A DNA stretch of 64,000 bases from Mycteria americana (Eukaryota > Chordata > Aves > Ciconiiformes > Ciconiidae): positions 35,761,501 to 35,825,500 of the forward strand of contig NC_134370.1 in NCBI RefSeq assembly GCF_035582795.1. The letters run 5' to 3'. Within the stretch, counting starts at the first letter, position 1. Each line of letters starts with the position of its first letter. The translations under genes and the position numbers were made by a program. The notes beneath the pieces were generated by a model. It had not been told where the DNA came from and did not search any database. It was given only the letters and a program-made list of their open reading frames with translations. Below are positions 1 through 12,600 of the stretch, one piece after another.

Positions 1-3000
1 GTTGTATGTAGGAATTGCTCACAGCAGTGGTCCAGCTGAGTTGCTCTCCCAGCTAATCATGCTGTGTTGCCCTGGAAGGTTGGGAGAGAAGGAAAGGGAA
101 ACCTGATAGCTTGGTGTCCTTTGGCAGCCTTTGACTTGCTGGATAATGTACGATGTAGCCCTTCAGTTCTCAGTACTGATTAGGTTCCTCTGGAGCTGTG
201 TGTGTGGGTTTGGGCTCTGCATTTCAGTGAAGAGTTGGATGTAATAAAGGGAAACTAAAGGCCTAGAAAATGTGCCATAAAATGGTTGAATAATTGGGAT
301 TGCTTCTTCAAGGGAAGCCGTAATAGTTTAAGTACTGGTTTTGGTTTTTGAAGTTGCTGCAAAAGGAAATTAACAATTTTCCTTCCAAGCTTAAGGGAGA
401 TGGGATAACAAGTCCTGAATACCCCTTGACTCAGCTTAACTTTGGTACTAGGAAAAGCTTCCTAGCAGGATAATGAAGGACTAGTAAATAAATAGCCTAG
501 AAAAGGTGTTCAATCTTTGTTGCTGAAAGGCTTCAGGAACAGGTAGGACAAAACATCTGCCCTTTCTGGTTTTAAGATATATTTTTTTTCCTGCCTTGCT
601 TGGGCTGATGGCCATGGGCTGGTGCACTGTTTAGCTGGAGGCTATGACTTTCTACAAATGGATATCATGCTGAACAAGGTTCTAAGTGTTGCCAAAGAAT
701 GTATATCTCCTCTTCATTTTAAGTAAAATCTATCAGCCAGTACAAAAGGCAAACATTTTTCCCTGATAAAATGCAGCTGGTGTGCATATGAGCTTAGTCA
801 GCAGACTATAAAATAGCATAAGCTTTCCATAGTGAACAGAAACATCAAAAGCAGAAAGTGTATTTAAAAAAAAAATCTCCAACAGATTGCTATAATTATT
901 AAATGTGGTGCATCACAAGTAGTGATGGAATATAGCTGAGATGATGTTACCCAGGCAGGAAGGAATAATATGGCTTTGGTCTGTGTCTCTGTATACAGAT
1001 TTCAAAACACAGAGAGAAGGTAGATCAACAGATACCAGAGTATGTGTAGCCCATCATTTAAAATGGGTTTGCTCTCATGAGAGAGGCATATATTTACTGT
1101 AACTTTCAGCTGCAGCTTTTGAACAAGTTAACAGCTTTAATGCCACTCTACTTGGGAACAGGGGAAAAATAAACTATACAAGTCTGTCCAGTGGACTGCC
1201 CTACTGAGATGCACTGTTGTATAACCCTGCTGTGTGGTTACACTTATCTACAGAGTAATGTTTGCAGGTCCATGTGCAATACATGTCAAAAACATTTCTA
1301 GCTATAGTTTACCAATACAGAAGTAGGGGAGCGATAGGTATGGCACTGCTGCTTTGTGAGAGTCTTTCAGGTACTCTTGAAGACGTGGAAATCAGCTCCT
1401 CTGTTGCTGCTGCTTGCCCCTGTGGCCTGCATCTCATATGCTTTCCACTCCAAATGGAAGCAATAAGGTAGGATGGACATATGATTGCTGCCAGAAGAAC
1501 AAGTCTTAGATGGAGCCGTTCTGAACTTTCCCCTTCCTCTTTAGATCATGTTTCCCTTGAGAAAAAAAGTCCTAAGGGCTGCTCTTATGTTTCTGCTAAG
1601 AAACAAGGAACCAGAGCCATTTAACCCATTGCAACCAGTCTTTAAAAACTGATACAACCAATCAACAGTTGTGTGATAAGCCTTTTCACAGCACAGTGAA
1701 TTTTCTTTAAAAAAAAAAAGTAAGCAGAGTACCTTTTTAATGTTCATGCTTAGATTAATCAGATTCTGCCTGAATTGCCTGGTTATATTCTATTATGCTG
1801 CACTCAAAACAGGCTAGTGCTGGAGTGATGAAAATGCTTTGGTTTTATATTGACAGGAGAGCTGTTCTGGAGTTCTTTCAGTGCTCTGTCTTGGCCTTAT
1901 CTGTTTTCCCTAACCTATAGCTCACTGAATTAAGAGTGCTAGGCATCATTCTTTTGTACTCTTGGGGAAAAAAAAAAAACCAAACCTCTGGGCCTGTTCT
2001 TGCATTTGCTAACTTCTCTACTTGCAAAGATTTCCTTCTGCTATGCAGTTCAGTCATCCTACAACTCCGGTTAGATGACTTTTTAACTCCTGTATTGCTT
2101 AAAATTCATACTAATTGAAATTGTTAGGGCCCCAAAAGTCAGGAAACTAACTTGAAACCCCCCAAACCATGAATTTAACATTGTGTTGCTGTTTGGGTTT
2201 TCAGGCTTTGCCTTTGTAGGTATATCTGCTAACAAGAGGAGAAGAAATTAATGAATAAAATTCTTAGGTTTTGATTAATATAGAAGCAAGAGCTTTAAAA
2301 GGAATGTCAGACTGTGTGTAATAAAACTGTGAGAACAACAGTGGTTAAACCTACCAGATTAAAAAAAAAATGCAGAAGTACAGATTTTAAACTTTTTTCT
2401 TTTTCTTTTTTCATTAGTTTGGATGCTTCACATTCCTAATTTGGAATGTTAATAAATGTCACAAACATATTGCTGAAAAAATAAACTTATGACCTCTTGG
2501 TATACTGTCTGTCTCTGTATTGTAAAAATCATTTAAGACACAGCTGTGTTAGACACTAAATGGCTTTGCCATGTTCCCCAGTGAGATGCTGCACTGGGAG
2601 GTTGGAACACACATGTGAGCAAGAAGTGGCATGTCCAGAATTTTGCACAAAAGCTGCAGCTGCTTTGATTTCATAAAATGTCCACAGTGTTGCCCAATGA
2701 TCACTCTCAGATTAAATCCCATGAAGGCAGTAGGACTACTGGGCTGTTTGTCTGGTGATCAGAGCCTACTTTGCTGTCACTTTATGCATATGAAAGATAC
2801 ATGAAGAGTTAAATATTTGAAGGCAGTATAAACCATAAATTTCAACCATATTCATTAATAATCAGTTATGGGAATCACACTGGCTTAGAGTATTCCAAGA
2901 AATAATCATCTTCACCCATTCTGTATTCTGTTGTTTTGACAAATAAACTGGTATCATCTGTTCTATATTCTGGCTCCAAAATTACAAACATCTCTATTAT

Positions 3001-6000
3001 GATTCAGTAACTGAAAGAATTCTGTAATTTTTGTTCAAATTGTTCTATATTTGAGACTCAGTTAGAATATATTCATACAAAACAGCAATGTTAAGAAAAA
3101 CCCAGCACCATGATTAACATATGTGCTTTTTTGGGAGCTGCATGAAAGCGGTGCTGTCTTTGGGGAGCTCATCCTCCTAGTGCAGAGGACCGAATCCCAC
3201 AATTCCCACAGTCAGCATCAAAAGCTCTGTCAGAAACTAGCTAGCATATTCCTAAATGTTGCTCAATTGCTGTTTTCACAGCTGCAAAGTATGAAAAACG
3301 TTTGTTTACCTGTAAAGGAGGTGAAAGTTAAACATTAATGTTTGTATATATATATATATTGTATTATACCAAAGAAGTTCAAAGGAAATTGAGGGCAGGT
3401 GACCTTTACAAGTGATTTTCCAAACACTGTTAAAACTATTTAAAGCAACTTTTAACTATATTAAGTGGCTTTTGTGGGGAGCTTAAAAATATCCTATAAT
3501 GAGATATCTGTAAATCTCTTCCTTACATAAAAATAGACAGACATATGAGTAAGACACCCCAGGTTTGAATAAGTACATGGTATGGATCTAATTGCTACGC
3601 CGCTCCCTGTGTTTCTGCCGTGCAGGAGTGTGGGTTGTCATTCTGTGTGAACTGGGATACGGGGAAGCCCATGTGGCACCCTCGTGCCTGTCTGCTGGGG
3701 GCCCAGCAAACACCACCCAGCTTGCTGCACTGAATTAAGTCTCAAATCATTCTATGAAATGAAGTATAATCTTCTTAGCAAGATAAATTACTCTTAGGAA
3801 CCATCTGCCTTTACCTTTTAAAAAATGCCTCTTTAAATGTAAATTTAGCTTTCTACCAGAGACAGTATTGCCATGGTAACAAATGAAAGAAAAAATAAAT
3901 GTCTTTATACAAAATAAAGAGTGTTTTTTCTCTTAAACATACTCCATACAAAATAAAATATGCAGCTATGGAATTAATGTATATGCTATCTTAGACAGTA
4001 GAGAAGAGTATCAGTCTTTTTCTGGAATGGTTCTCAGTATCAAACACACAATTGCTTGCAGTAAAGAAATGTATTGTATGCTTATTTAATATGCTATAAA
4101 CTAGAGCTCTCATCTTGCACTTTGCTCTAGATGGACTGGAATGCTACAAACTTCAGTGGCATGTTATGAGGCAGCAGGATCCACCTCTGAGCAAGAGTTT
4201 ACAGAACTGGAGTCTAAAATGTAATCTCTCCTGTGTAATTTATATTTCAAATGCTTTGCTGTGCAAGTTTGCTTTGTACAGTCTGCCACTGGAGAGGTTT
4301 GTTATTCAAGGGGCATATAAGTAGTGGTTCAGATTTCTCCTTTCATTGAATGCAATGAAGAATGCATTCAGGTTAGGCCTGTTTCAAAAATAAGATTGAT
4401 GAGTGGTGTACTCTAAATTGCCCACAAACAAATTCCTCTTTACCTCTTTCTGCATGAGTTACCCCCTACAGAGGTCAAAGTAAGGAGAGACCCAAGATGG
4501 CTAATATCATTATTTTCAAGACCAAATCCCTGCATGGTAAAAATAAAAATGATTTTTATATTATTGTATGCTTCCCCATTTCAAGCTTCAAATTTCACAG
4601 TATACAAATATAGCGACAGTTTTCAAACACTGCCATTGCTGAAATGTTCTGTGCTTGTTTATTTACCCTCTTCTTTCTTTCCCAAGTCACTCTTAGCCTT
4701 TTGACTGCACGTGTTGTGTTTGAAGGCTGAAGAGGAGGGAAGATGCCTGCGACTGGGTTTTACTGGTTTGAGTAGAGAAGGAATTCTGGCACTTGCTTGC
4801 GGAACAGAAACCATGCTGTGCTCACCTAGCACCTCTCATCTGAATAAGACAATAGTTTATGAAGCTTAAGCCATTTCTTCTCACTGTATGGTAGGAAAAC
4901 TATGTATTATCCCCACTTAAAGACATGTTGAAGAACTAATTTCTGCTACAGACTGTGATGCTGACCTTGCCATGTCATTCACCGCAACAGTCAGCAGGAA
5001 TGATGCTGAAAGCAATAACTTCCTCTTTCTCTACCTTAACTGCTGAGTGGCACATTCAGTAGCATCTATCTATCTTCAGGTATCACTCTGTTACGTTTGT
5101 GGGTATCGGAAAAGTAAAGTTGAATGTTTCCAGCGATGGCATGGGCAGAACTTTCTACAACCTCCTCTTCTGAGAAAAGATGAAGCAGTCTGTTTCAGCA
5201 AAATATTGTCCTTTTATGTCTACAAACAGTTCTGCATGAAGCGTAAAGCTGCTATGCAGAGATGGATTGCAATGGATTAGCTAAAGTATTAGGGAGTATT
5301 CAGCTTCTCCTGCATGTGTCGACCTGCCAGACCATGAGCTTGTCAAGAGTATCTGGACTGGGTCATGCTGTGGACTGTCTTGCCCAGTGTCTTGCCTTGG
5401 GCAGCAGCTGATAACAAGGTGTCTAGGGACAGAGCAAAGGTACAGGGCACACAGGCACTAATCCTTCCCACTCATGTCCTCCCACCCTCCCAGTCACCTG
5501 AAGTTTTCAATCAACTGCACGTAGCAGTCTGTGCGGCCCACGTAAGGACGTGTCCTTAGACAGCCTTTGGGACTGAGCGCTTGTAAACAAACACTGAGGA
5601 GAAAGCTGTAGGAGCTGGCACCTTCCCGCAGTGGTTCAGATGAGTGCTGGAGCCCTGGGGAGCCAGCTGGCTCCACAGCTCTGCTCGGAAGGGAGGGCTT
5701 CAGCCCATGTGAGCTGGGTGAAGTCCTGTGCCCTTATCTAACCCCTCCAGCATGCACAAGTGGCTTGGCACGCTCTGTCCCACAGCAAGCGAGCAGTCTC
5801 CAGGTCAGCAAGGCCAACGTTAGGTGACTTGAATGTGTGAAACAAATGTTTTGATGGGTCCTACAGCAAATAGAATGCAAGTAAACAGGGAACATAAGGA
5901 AAAATTGCAGGCAAGGGGTGAGTGTCCCAACCTGCCTTTCTCGCTACAGTCTGTCACTGCGCTTCGAAGGGAAGAGATGAGAAGGGGAGAAAGGGTGCCT
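1..6000. other. Gene-free region upstream of REEP3
   Basis: No exon with a recognisable protein product, no RNA gene and no clear mobile element was found on either strand. The open frames here are all under 80 codons, lack flanking splice sites of recognisable genes and resemble no family I know. Base composition is AT-rich until about 5300 and becomes GC-richer toward the REEP3 island. In mammals the neighbour on this side is JMJD1C, transcribed away from REEP3; I looked for its first coding exon on the - strand and did not find it, so that gene probably starts beyond the left edge. Confidence 0.6.
3345..3359. repeat. (TA)n microsatellite
   Basis: A run of about seven alternating TA dinucleotides in the upstream intergenic region. 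Short simple repeat, no function inferred. Confidence 0.85.
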
Positions 6001-6296
6001 TACTGCATTCTTCATTAATCGTATCCGTTCTATCTCCTTCGTGCACCGGCCCGACGGGGGATGTGCAAAGAATGCCTTAACGTGTCAGCCTGAAAACAGA
6101 CGGCACTGCTGCAAGGACGGCGGAGGACGAACCCCACCGCGCAGGAAGGGCAGGCAGGGGCAGGCAAGAGGCGGCAGCTGCGGGCAGGAGGCGCAGCCCC
6201 CTCCTTACGGCGGAGCACTGCCCGCAACGCTGCCTGCAGCCCCTCCCAGCGCGCACCGTCCCCGGGAGCGCCCCGCCAGCACAGGCGGCCTGCGGA

Positions 6297-6324
6297 GGGA
6301 GGGAGGGAGGGAGTGAGGGAGGGA
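6297..6324. repeat. (GGGA)n tract in CpG island
   Basis: Seven near-continuous GGGA units, interrupted once by a GTGA unit, about 260 bp upstream of the REEP3 start codon. Purine-rich with repeated G triplets, so it could form a G-quadruplex on the + strand (inference). Confidence 0.8.
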
Positions 6325-6480
6325 AGCAGTGGCGGTGGGGCCCGCCCGCCTCCCTGAGAGAGGCCGGCCGTGCCGCCGGGGTAAATAAACCGCCCGTCCT
6401 CCCCCCCTTCCCGCTGGGCAGGGACCCGCCCCGCGCCCCCCCCGCACCTCCCGTCGCGCCCGGGCCCGCGCGGCCGCCAG

Positions 6481-6522
6481 GGCGCATGCGCGCAGCCTCC
6501 GAGCCAATGGGGCGGGCGGGGC
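6481..6522 (+). promoter_or_regulatory. REEP3: NRF1-like site, CCAAT box and GC boxes of REEP3
   Basis: GGCGCATGCGCG at 6481-6492 matches the palindromic NRF1 consensus YGCGCAYGCGCR at 11 of 12 positions. A CCAAT box lies at 6504-6508, followed directly by overlapping GC boxes (GGGGCGGGCGGGGC) at 6509-6522. This order and spacing, 60-100 bp ahead of the start codon, suggests a core promoter with the start site at about 6530-6570. Site identities are consensus matches only. Confidence 0.6.
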
Positions 6523-6583
6523 AGGGCCGCAGCCATTCGGGCCCGGCCGGCTGAGGGGACGTGCTGCCGCCGCGGCCGTCGCG

Positions 6584-6615
6584 ATGGTCTCCTGGATGAT
6601 TTCGCGGGTCGTCGT
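6584..6615 (+). CDS. REEP3: REEP3 coding exon 1
   Basis: Encodes residues 1-10 ([10 protein letters not shown]) and two bases of codon 11. The ATG at 6584 is the start because MVSWMISR is the invariant REEP3 N-terminus and no upstream in-frame extension is known. The donor GT|GTGAGT is canonical at 6616. Confidence 0.95.
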
Positions 6616-9600
6616 GTGAGTGTGGGGCTGGGGGAGCGGGCAGCGCCGGCCCTCGGCGGGCTGGGGCTGGGGCCGGGGCCGGGGCCGGGGCCGGGGCCGG
6701 CATGTCGCCAGTGGCGTGGGCGGTCTGGGGCTTCCCCCGGCGGGGCTGGGAGGGATGCGGCGCCCCTCTCCTCCTTCCCCCCGTCCCCCTCAGCTGGGGT
6801 CCCCGTGCGTCCGTTGGGCGTCCGTTGAGCTGCCGTTGGGCCGCGGGGCGGCCGGCCTCGCCGCTCCAGCAAGGCACGCCCTGGCCTTGCCGCTCCCGGC
6901 GCAGGCAGGGCGGGGGGCGGCTTTCTCCGGTGCGGGGGGGGGGCTGCGTCGTGCGGTGCCGGCTGGGCTGCCGGGGCGGTGAGGGGGGTGGGTGTCTGGG
7001 CCGAAGTGCCACGGCGCTGCATCAACCGACGGCTTAGAAGTGCTGTGTTAAAACAAAGCGCTCCGCTTTTAGGAATTTATTGACTTCAGAGCGTTTGCCC
7101 CCCTCTTCCCCCGAAACGAGTGAGGTAGCGGGACCTACGGTTGTGCCCAAGAATGACACTCGTCTGGCAGCGGTTGAGCTGTTTGGTGCCTCGGAAGGTC
7201 GTTGTGCTCCCAGAAGTGCCCGCAAAACCGGCATCAGGCTGCTGGTGAGCGCACGTCGTCTCTTCTGGTCGCACCGTGCATCTCCCGCTGTAAATTGTGA
7301 GGGTTGCTTGTAAATTGATCCAAATTAACTTATGAAATCTGTTTGGTAACTGTTTCCCATTTCAACTTGTGACAGAGCTGAAAGGGCTAGGAGAACGGTT
7401 GGGAGTATGAAACGGGGGGCTGTGGTGAGTATAGGTCATAAGCTGATGAAAAGATAGACTGGCCGTGTTATTGTGTACTGGTCTTTGTAAAGTTGAGTTT
7501 TTGTCAACCGAAGGGGCAAACTTTCTTAGGTGAAAAGTACCATCTTAAGTGTTGTCCAAGTTCTGTTTGAGAAAGAATAAACTCCAGTGCAACCTCTGGT
7601 CTTTTTCTTAGGCATTGTACTGTTCCTTCATGAAACTGATGGGTTATGGGTTATTTTGCTTGTTTGAATAATATACCCTAATAAATGTTGAGTAATATTT
7701 GAGCAACTGAGTCTTCCTCGTGCTCCTTGCTGAGTAGCTCTGTGACTGTGGGGGCCCCAGTGCTTATTGGGTTGCTTGAGCTGAGATTTGCTGTGTGTGA
7801 CTTTTTGCCAGGCAAATGAAGTGAATCTGCTCACAAAGCAGTACAACAAACATCTGAACTGTTGCAAAGTATGTAGCAGGAGTGTATGACCCAAAGCAGG
7901 GTGTAATAGGATTTCCCTGTTTTGTTGGTGACGAACATCCCCCTTAAGCTGTCTGGTGTAATTTAATTTGAAAACTTTATTTGTTGCCAGGAAGCCTTTT
8001 CATACTGTCACGTATGTTTTCCTGCCACAATCTACTCACCTAGATAAGTAGCAGTCCTTCTCCCTCTCCCTGCCCTCCCTGAGACATGTCAGATAATTTA
8101 AACTTGTGAAGTAGAGCATTGCATTCCAGGATTGGCAAAGGACGATGTTGGTTTGGAAGAGAGGGGCTGTGGGAAGAATTGCTATTCGTGCGCTTTGTCA
8201 ATGTGGTCTTCCCATGGGCAATACACAGCACTAGAGGCAAGACGTATACGCTTACTTTCTGTACGTCAAACGTAGCTGCTGAACCTGTTTCTACTTTGTT
8301 ACGTAAAAGCACCAACCAGAAATTTTTTATTTTAACAACAGCTTAGACTGTGTTGGCTGTAATGGTAATATCAGTGATGCTGAGCACCTCAATTTCTAAT
8401 CACCAGATTTTTGTGAAGTTGGTCGTTTATTCTTCCCTGAAATGAATTGCTACGGGTTGTATTTGCATTTTGCAGATTAAGACCTCTATGGGCCTAACCA
8501 ACAGCACAAGGAATGAAGAGAATAGCTACTGCTATCCACAGATTATTGCAAGAGGCAATAAAGGACAATGTATTGTGCAGTTCTGTGTAGTTTAGTTTTC
8601 TGGCTGCCATTGGTCATTCATTTGTGTGCCCTAATTATTTTTGCTAAAAAGGGAGTCCTTAATATTATTTATAAATCCTCTCCACCTTATTGTGTCCTTG
8701 TTTCCTAGCTGTGGGACTTCACTAGTTCGCCAGTGTTCAGCTTCCTAGGAAGAGGAAAGTGTTGCATGAGAACTTGCACAGCTTCAAGACTGTTGTTTAA
8801 CTTTGCTTAATAGAGCAAAATTCATGTGGAAAAGGAAGGTGGGAAGTAGCAGAGAAGTATATGTGGTGTGACATAAGAGGTCTTAATTTCAGTGGTCTTG
8901 AGACTGTCCTCCTTGTCCTCTTTTCTCAGTGTCCATTATGCTATCTTCCTCTGTTTGATCTGTTTTTCTTCCTGGTCTCTTTCCAGACATACCTGTTCCA
9001 GTGGCTTTGTTTGTGACTTGTGTGTCATGAGTTCGGAAGGCGTATACTACCTTTTCCTTAAATGCCATAAGAAAGATGGAAATATTTTTAACCACTATGT
9101 AGCTGCTAAGACCTGAGGTTCGTTCTTATGTAGTGTTTTAATTTTGGTGTGGTGACTTTCTGTTGTACATGAGAGCTATGGATATCCTATGCTGTCCGTA
9201 GCAAGTCCAAGAAGCCCTGTTGTTGTGTGTGGGCAGCCATCAGGAATACCTGTTGTCTTGACTGCTGATTGGAAGGAGCAGCAGTTGTTTTGGCTGCAGC
9301 AGAATTCTCCTCTCCTGACTGACCTCCTATTTTTCAGGGCCAAAAGAGCAGCAAAATATTAATTTGTAGGTGTGTCACAGTGCCCTCTGCTGACTTCTGA
9401 CGTGGAAGCCTTGTTCTGACATGCATATCTCAAGCAAACTGACTTCTGATTCAGTTTGAGAGTTTGCAATTTGGAGTTAATCAACTCCACTAAAATCGTT
9501 TGGTTAAAGCTTTAAGAAACTAGGGAATGGAGGTAGTAGAGAATTAGAATTCTTAATTGCATGTGAATTGTCTCAAAGCGTCATGCACAGGAAACAGGGA

Positions 9601-12600
9601 GTGGTTCCAATTCACTGTTCCACATAATAATCTTTGGCAAAACTTTGTTTTCATGAAATCTTCTCCCTTTGCTCTATAAATGCTATTATGCTTAGGCATC
9701 TAAACATGTGAAATGCCTTGTACTAGTTGCACATCTTCTTCTTTCTGTCAAGAAGCAGAAGACTTGAAGCACATAATTAAAACATATTTTCATTTTGAAG
9801 TTTTGGGTCTATAGGATGCTGCTGTAGTGAGTATAGGTTGTTATTAATTCCAAAACACACTGGCTATTGCAACAGGTTTCATAATGATCACTGCAGGGTT
9901 TTTCCTTTTTCCGCTTCCAAAACGAACAAGAAGAAAGTAATATCTTTCAGAGTTTCAGAAAACTTCTCAAAGTGGTACACTGTGTCAAGTTCTTAGCCTT
10001 TAATGGTGGGAATAGCTTTTTAAATTTGTGGCTGCCCATCTTGTTAACTTCTAATAGAGCCTGTGCCCGACTTTGCCTGCTTTGATTGCTCATTCTTCTC
10101 ATTTGTAAGGTCTGAGCAATTGTGTACACATCAGTTGCTGAGACAGTATTTAATAGTAAACATGCTGAGTACTTGTCAGTCACAGCCTGGTATGGATGAG
10201 ATCAGACTATCCTCTTGTGCCAAGCAAAGATGTGAAGCATCCTAAATACAAAGTAGATGGCCATTTTGTTCTTGCAATCTGTTAAAGCAGACTGTCTGCT
10301 GTAGCCTGTTAACTTTTTCCCCCCTCCTCACTTAAAAATGAAAGTTCCCCCATCTGTGTTGCTTTGCAACACTCTCTCTACCCTCATGTTTAAATACATG
10401 TTTTGCTTTCAGTAAAGTTGGTCAGCAGTCATGACTGCTAGAAGGGAGAGTTGTAGTGGTCCACAAGGAGGGTGTATTTGTCTTGGGTGCTTGTGACTTT
10501 TCTATCTGCTTGTACTTATAATGCCTTCTTTCCCCATGCCCATTTTAGAGCCTTGCAAGGAGCAAAAGATATACAAGTAAAAGATTCAGCAAGCATTCCT
10601 TGGTTCTGATATTAGATTATAACTGTAGCTACATTAAGCTGGACAAAGACTGGGGTGCACAGGAGGTGACCTGAAGGTAGGTAGTAGTATTAGTCCCTTT
10701 CAGCTTTTGCTACTTTACAAATTGGAGCTGGTTCTTTCACGGTAGTTTCAAAGGCATTCTCTTACTCTACTTCTAATACTTTGGTTGTTGTTAGTTCAAC
10801 ATTTCCAGACATCCAGCTGCCCCTAGAATTACTAGATATCTGAGAATGGGTGCTTGAAGCCATAGCTTCTGTATTGACTGGATTGTTGTCAGAAATATCT
10901 GGCTTAGCATGGTGGTGATGTTTTATGTAACTGTGTATGCTTTGTTTTTTGTAAACCTGGATTATGTCTTGATCTTGGAATACAAATTTCTTAATTAAAA
11001 GCAGTAAGTACAAAAATATTTACCCTCTTGTTTGCTAATCAACATGCTGTCAAACATGTCTTGAAACAACCATAATTTGTCAGACGGAATTAAGTAATGA
11101 TACGACTACATGCAGTGTGGAAGGAATAACTACATACAGCCTAATCTTCAAGTCAGAAGGGCCATTTGTGGGAGAGTTTCTTTGACTATTTGTAGCCTGC
11201 TCTTCTCCTGGCAGGATGGTTCCAGCTGAAGTATGAAGGATGTTGAGTGCTGTTGGATGCTGAATGCCTTCCAGTATCCTTCCACTTTAAAGGCCTATAA
11301 ATTGCTGCTGCATCTGTGGGGGGAGAAAAGGAGTTGCTGTCATAGTGTCAGCAACTGAGATGGAGAGATGTGCTGAAATGTCTGTCTCGCCACAGAACTG
11401 CAAAGATTCAGTCTCCGTGTATCAGTTATCCTTGGTGCTTCATTCTGTGCTTAAACAGATTTCACTCGCCTGTTGCTGAGAGGGGCCATCCTGCCCTTCA
11501 CCCTCTCCTCATTCTCCACTTTCCACAGGGTCCAAAAGTTGTGTGGCAACAGGGTAAGTCTGGTTGTTTTGTCAACCCAAATGAAAATTAGCATGCTTGA
11601 AAGAGGTTGATATTTTGTTAGTTGCAGTGAACTGCATCAGCTTGTGCTGCTGTCATGTAGTTGCTAGGTAAGTGCCGTGTTGAGAATGAAAATTTGCAGG
11701 ACAAAAGCAGCATTGTTTTTGGCATCAGCATATTACCAGACTGATTAAAGCATACTCTGAAACTACATTCTTCACTTGCACATTGCTGCTTATTCTTTCT
11801 TGTAGTGAAACTAGTTCCAGTAATAACAGTGCAGCTGTTCTAATCAAACAAGGTGTCATTTTTTTTTTTAAAGGGTCTTAAAATTTATAGGTTGAAATCT
11901 GTAAGCATATATAAGTCTAGAGATTAAGTGTATTGTCTTGTCTGTGTGAAAGTTTAAAATCATTTATGTAATTGAGCAATGAAATCATCACAGCACTTCT
12001 CTCCAATAGTTCAGCTTCTCAGTTAGGCAATCCTAATATGTCCAGCAAAAAGTGTGTGCTCCCTAAATATGACTTGTAATACCTATTCTGTAAGTTAGTG
12101 CAATGCAAAATGACTAGCTCTGACAATTTGTTAGAAATAAGTGTCCCCACTGCTGGCCTGGCACACCTTTCCTTAAATCAATGGTTGCTACTCAGTCTAG
12201 CTGCTCTTTTCTCTCTTGTGTTTATGGGATTGTGTAGATGCAGAGCATTTGTGGTCGGTGTTCACAGCCTATGGCAGGCGGGTGGGCTAAAGCTTGCGCA
12301 AAACAGATGGAGCACAACTAGAGGCATACTGTGGAGTCTGATGTTCTTGCTTAGCGATCTTGGCATGTACTCTGTTACAAAATGTGCTGAAATTCACACC
12401 TGTGTCCTATGCATTGTAGATAAAGAAATACCGAGAACTCCGTGGTCTGGCAAAAAAGGATTTTTCTAATTAAAACAAACAACCTCCACTCTTGCATGTT
12501 CCAGAAACTGATGTCTGCTTTGACAGAGGGTATTTTAGGCTCTCAAGAATTTCTGCAACCTAGATGGAATGGTTTGTCTTTCCTGGTTATTTTGTATGTA

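Larger units (their letters stand above)
6030..7020 (+). promoter_or_regulatory. REEP3: REEP3 CpG-island promoter
   Basis: Roughly 1 kb with very high G+C and dense CpG, in sharp contrast with the AT-rich flanks. It covers the sequence upstream of the REEP3 start codon, the first coding exon and the beginning of intron 1. There is no well-placed TATA box; a NRF1-like palindrome, a CCAAT box and GC boxes lie within about 100 bp of the start codon, as expected for a housekeeping-type dispersed promoter. Island boundaries are judged by eye. In human the upstream neighbour JMJD1C is divergently transcribed, so bidirectional activity is possible, but nothing in the window proves it. Confidence 0.8.

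Noticed and set aside
6030-7025. Long - strand frames (331 and 311 codons) across the REEP3 CpG island
   Set aside because: They are Pro/Arg/Ala-rich translations of GC-rich DNA, overlap each other in different frames and the REEP3 exon on the other strand, and resemble no protein family.
1-7025. First coding exon of JMJD1C on the - strand
   Set aside because: Expected by synteny, but no - strand translation here resembles the JMJD1C N-terminus; the gene probably starts outside the window.
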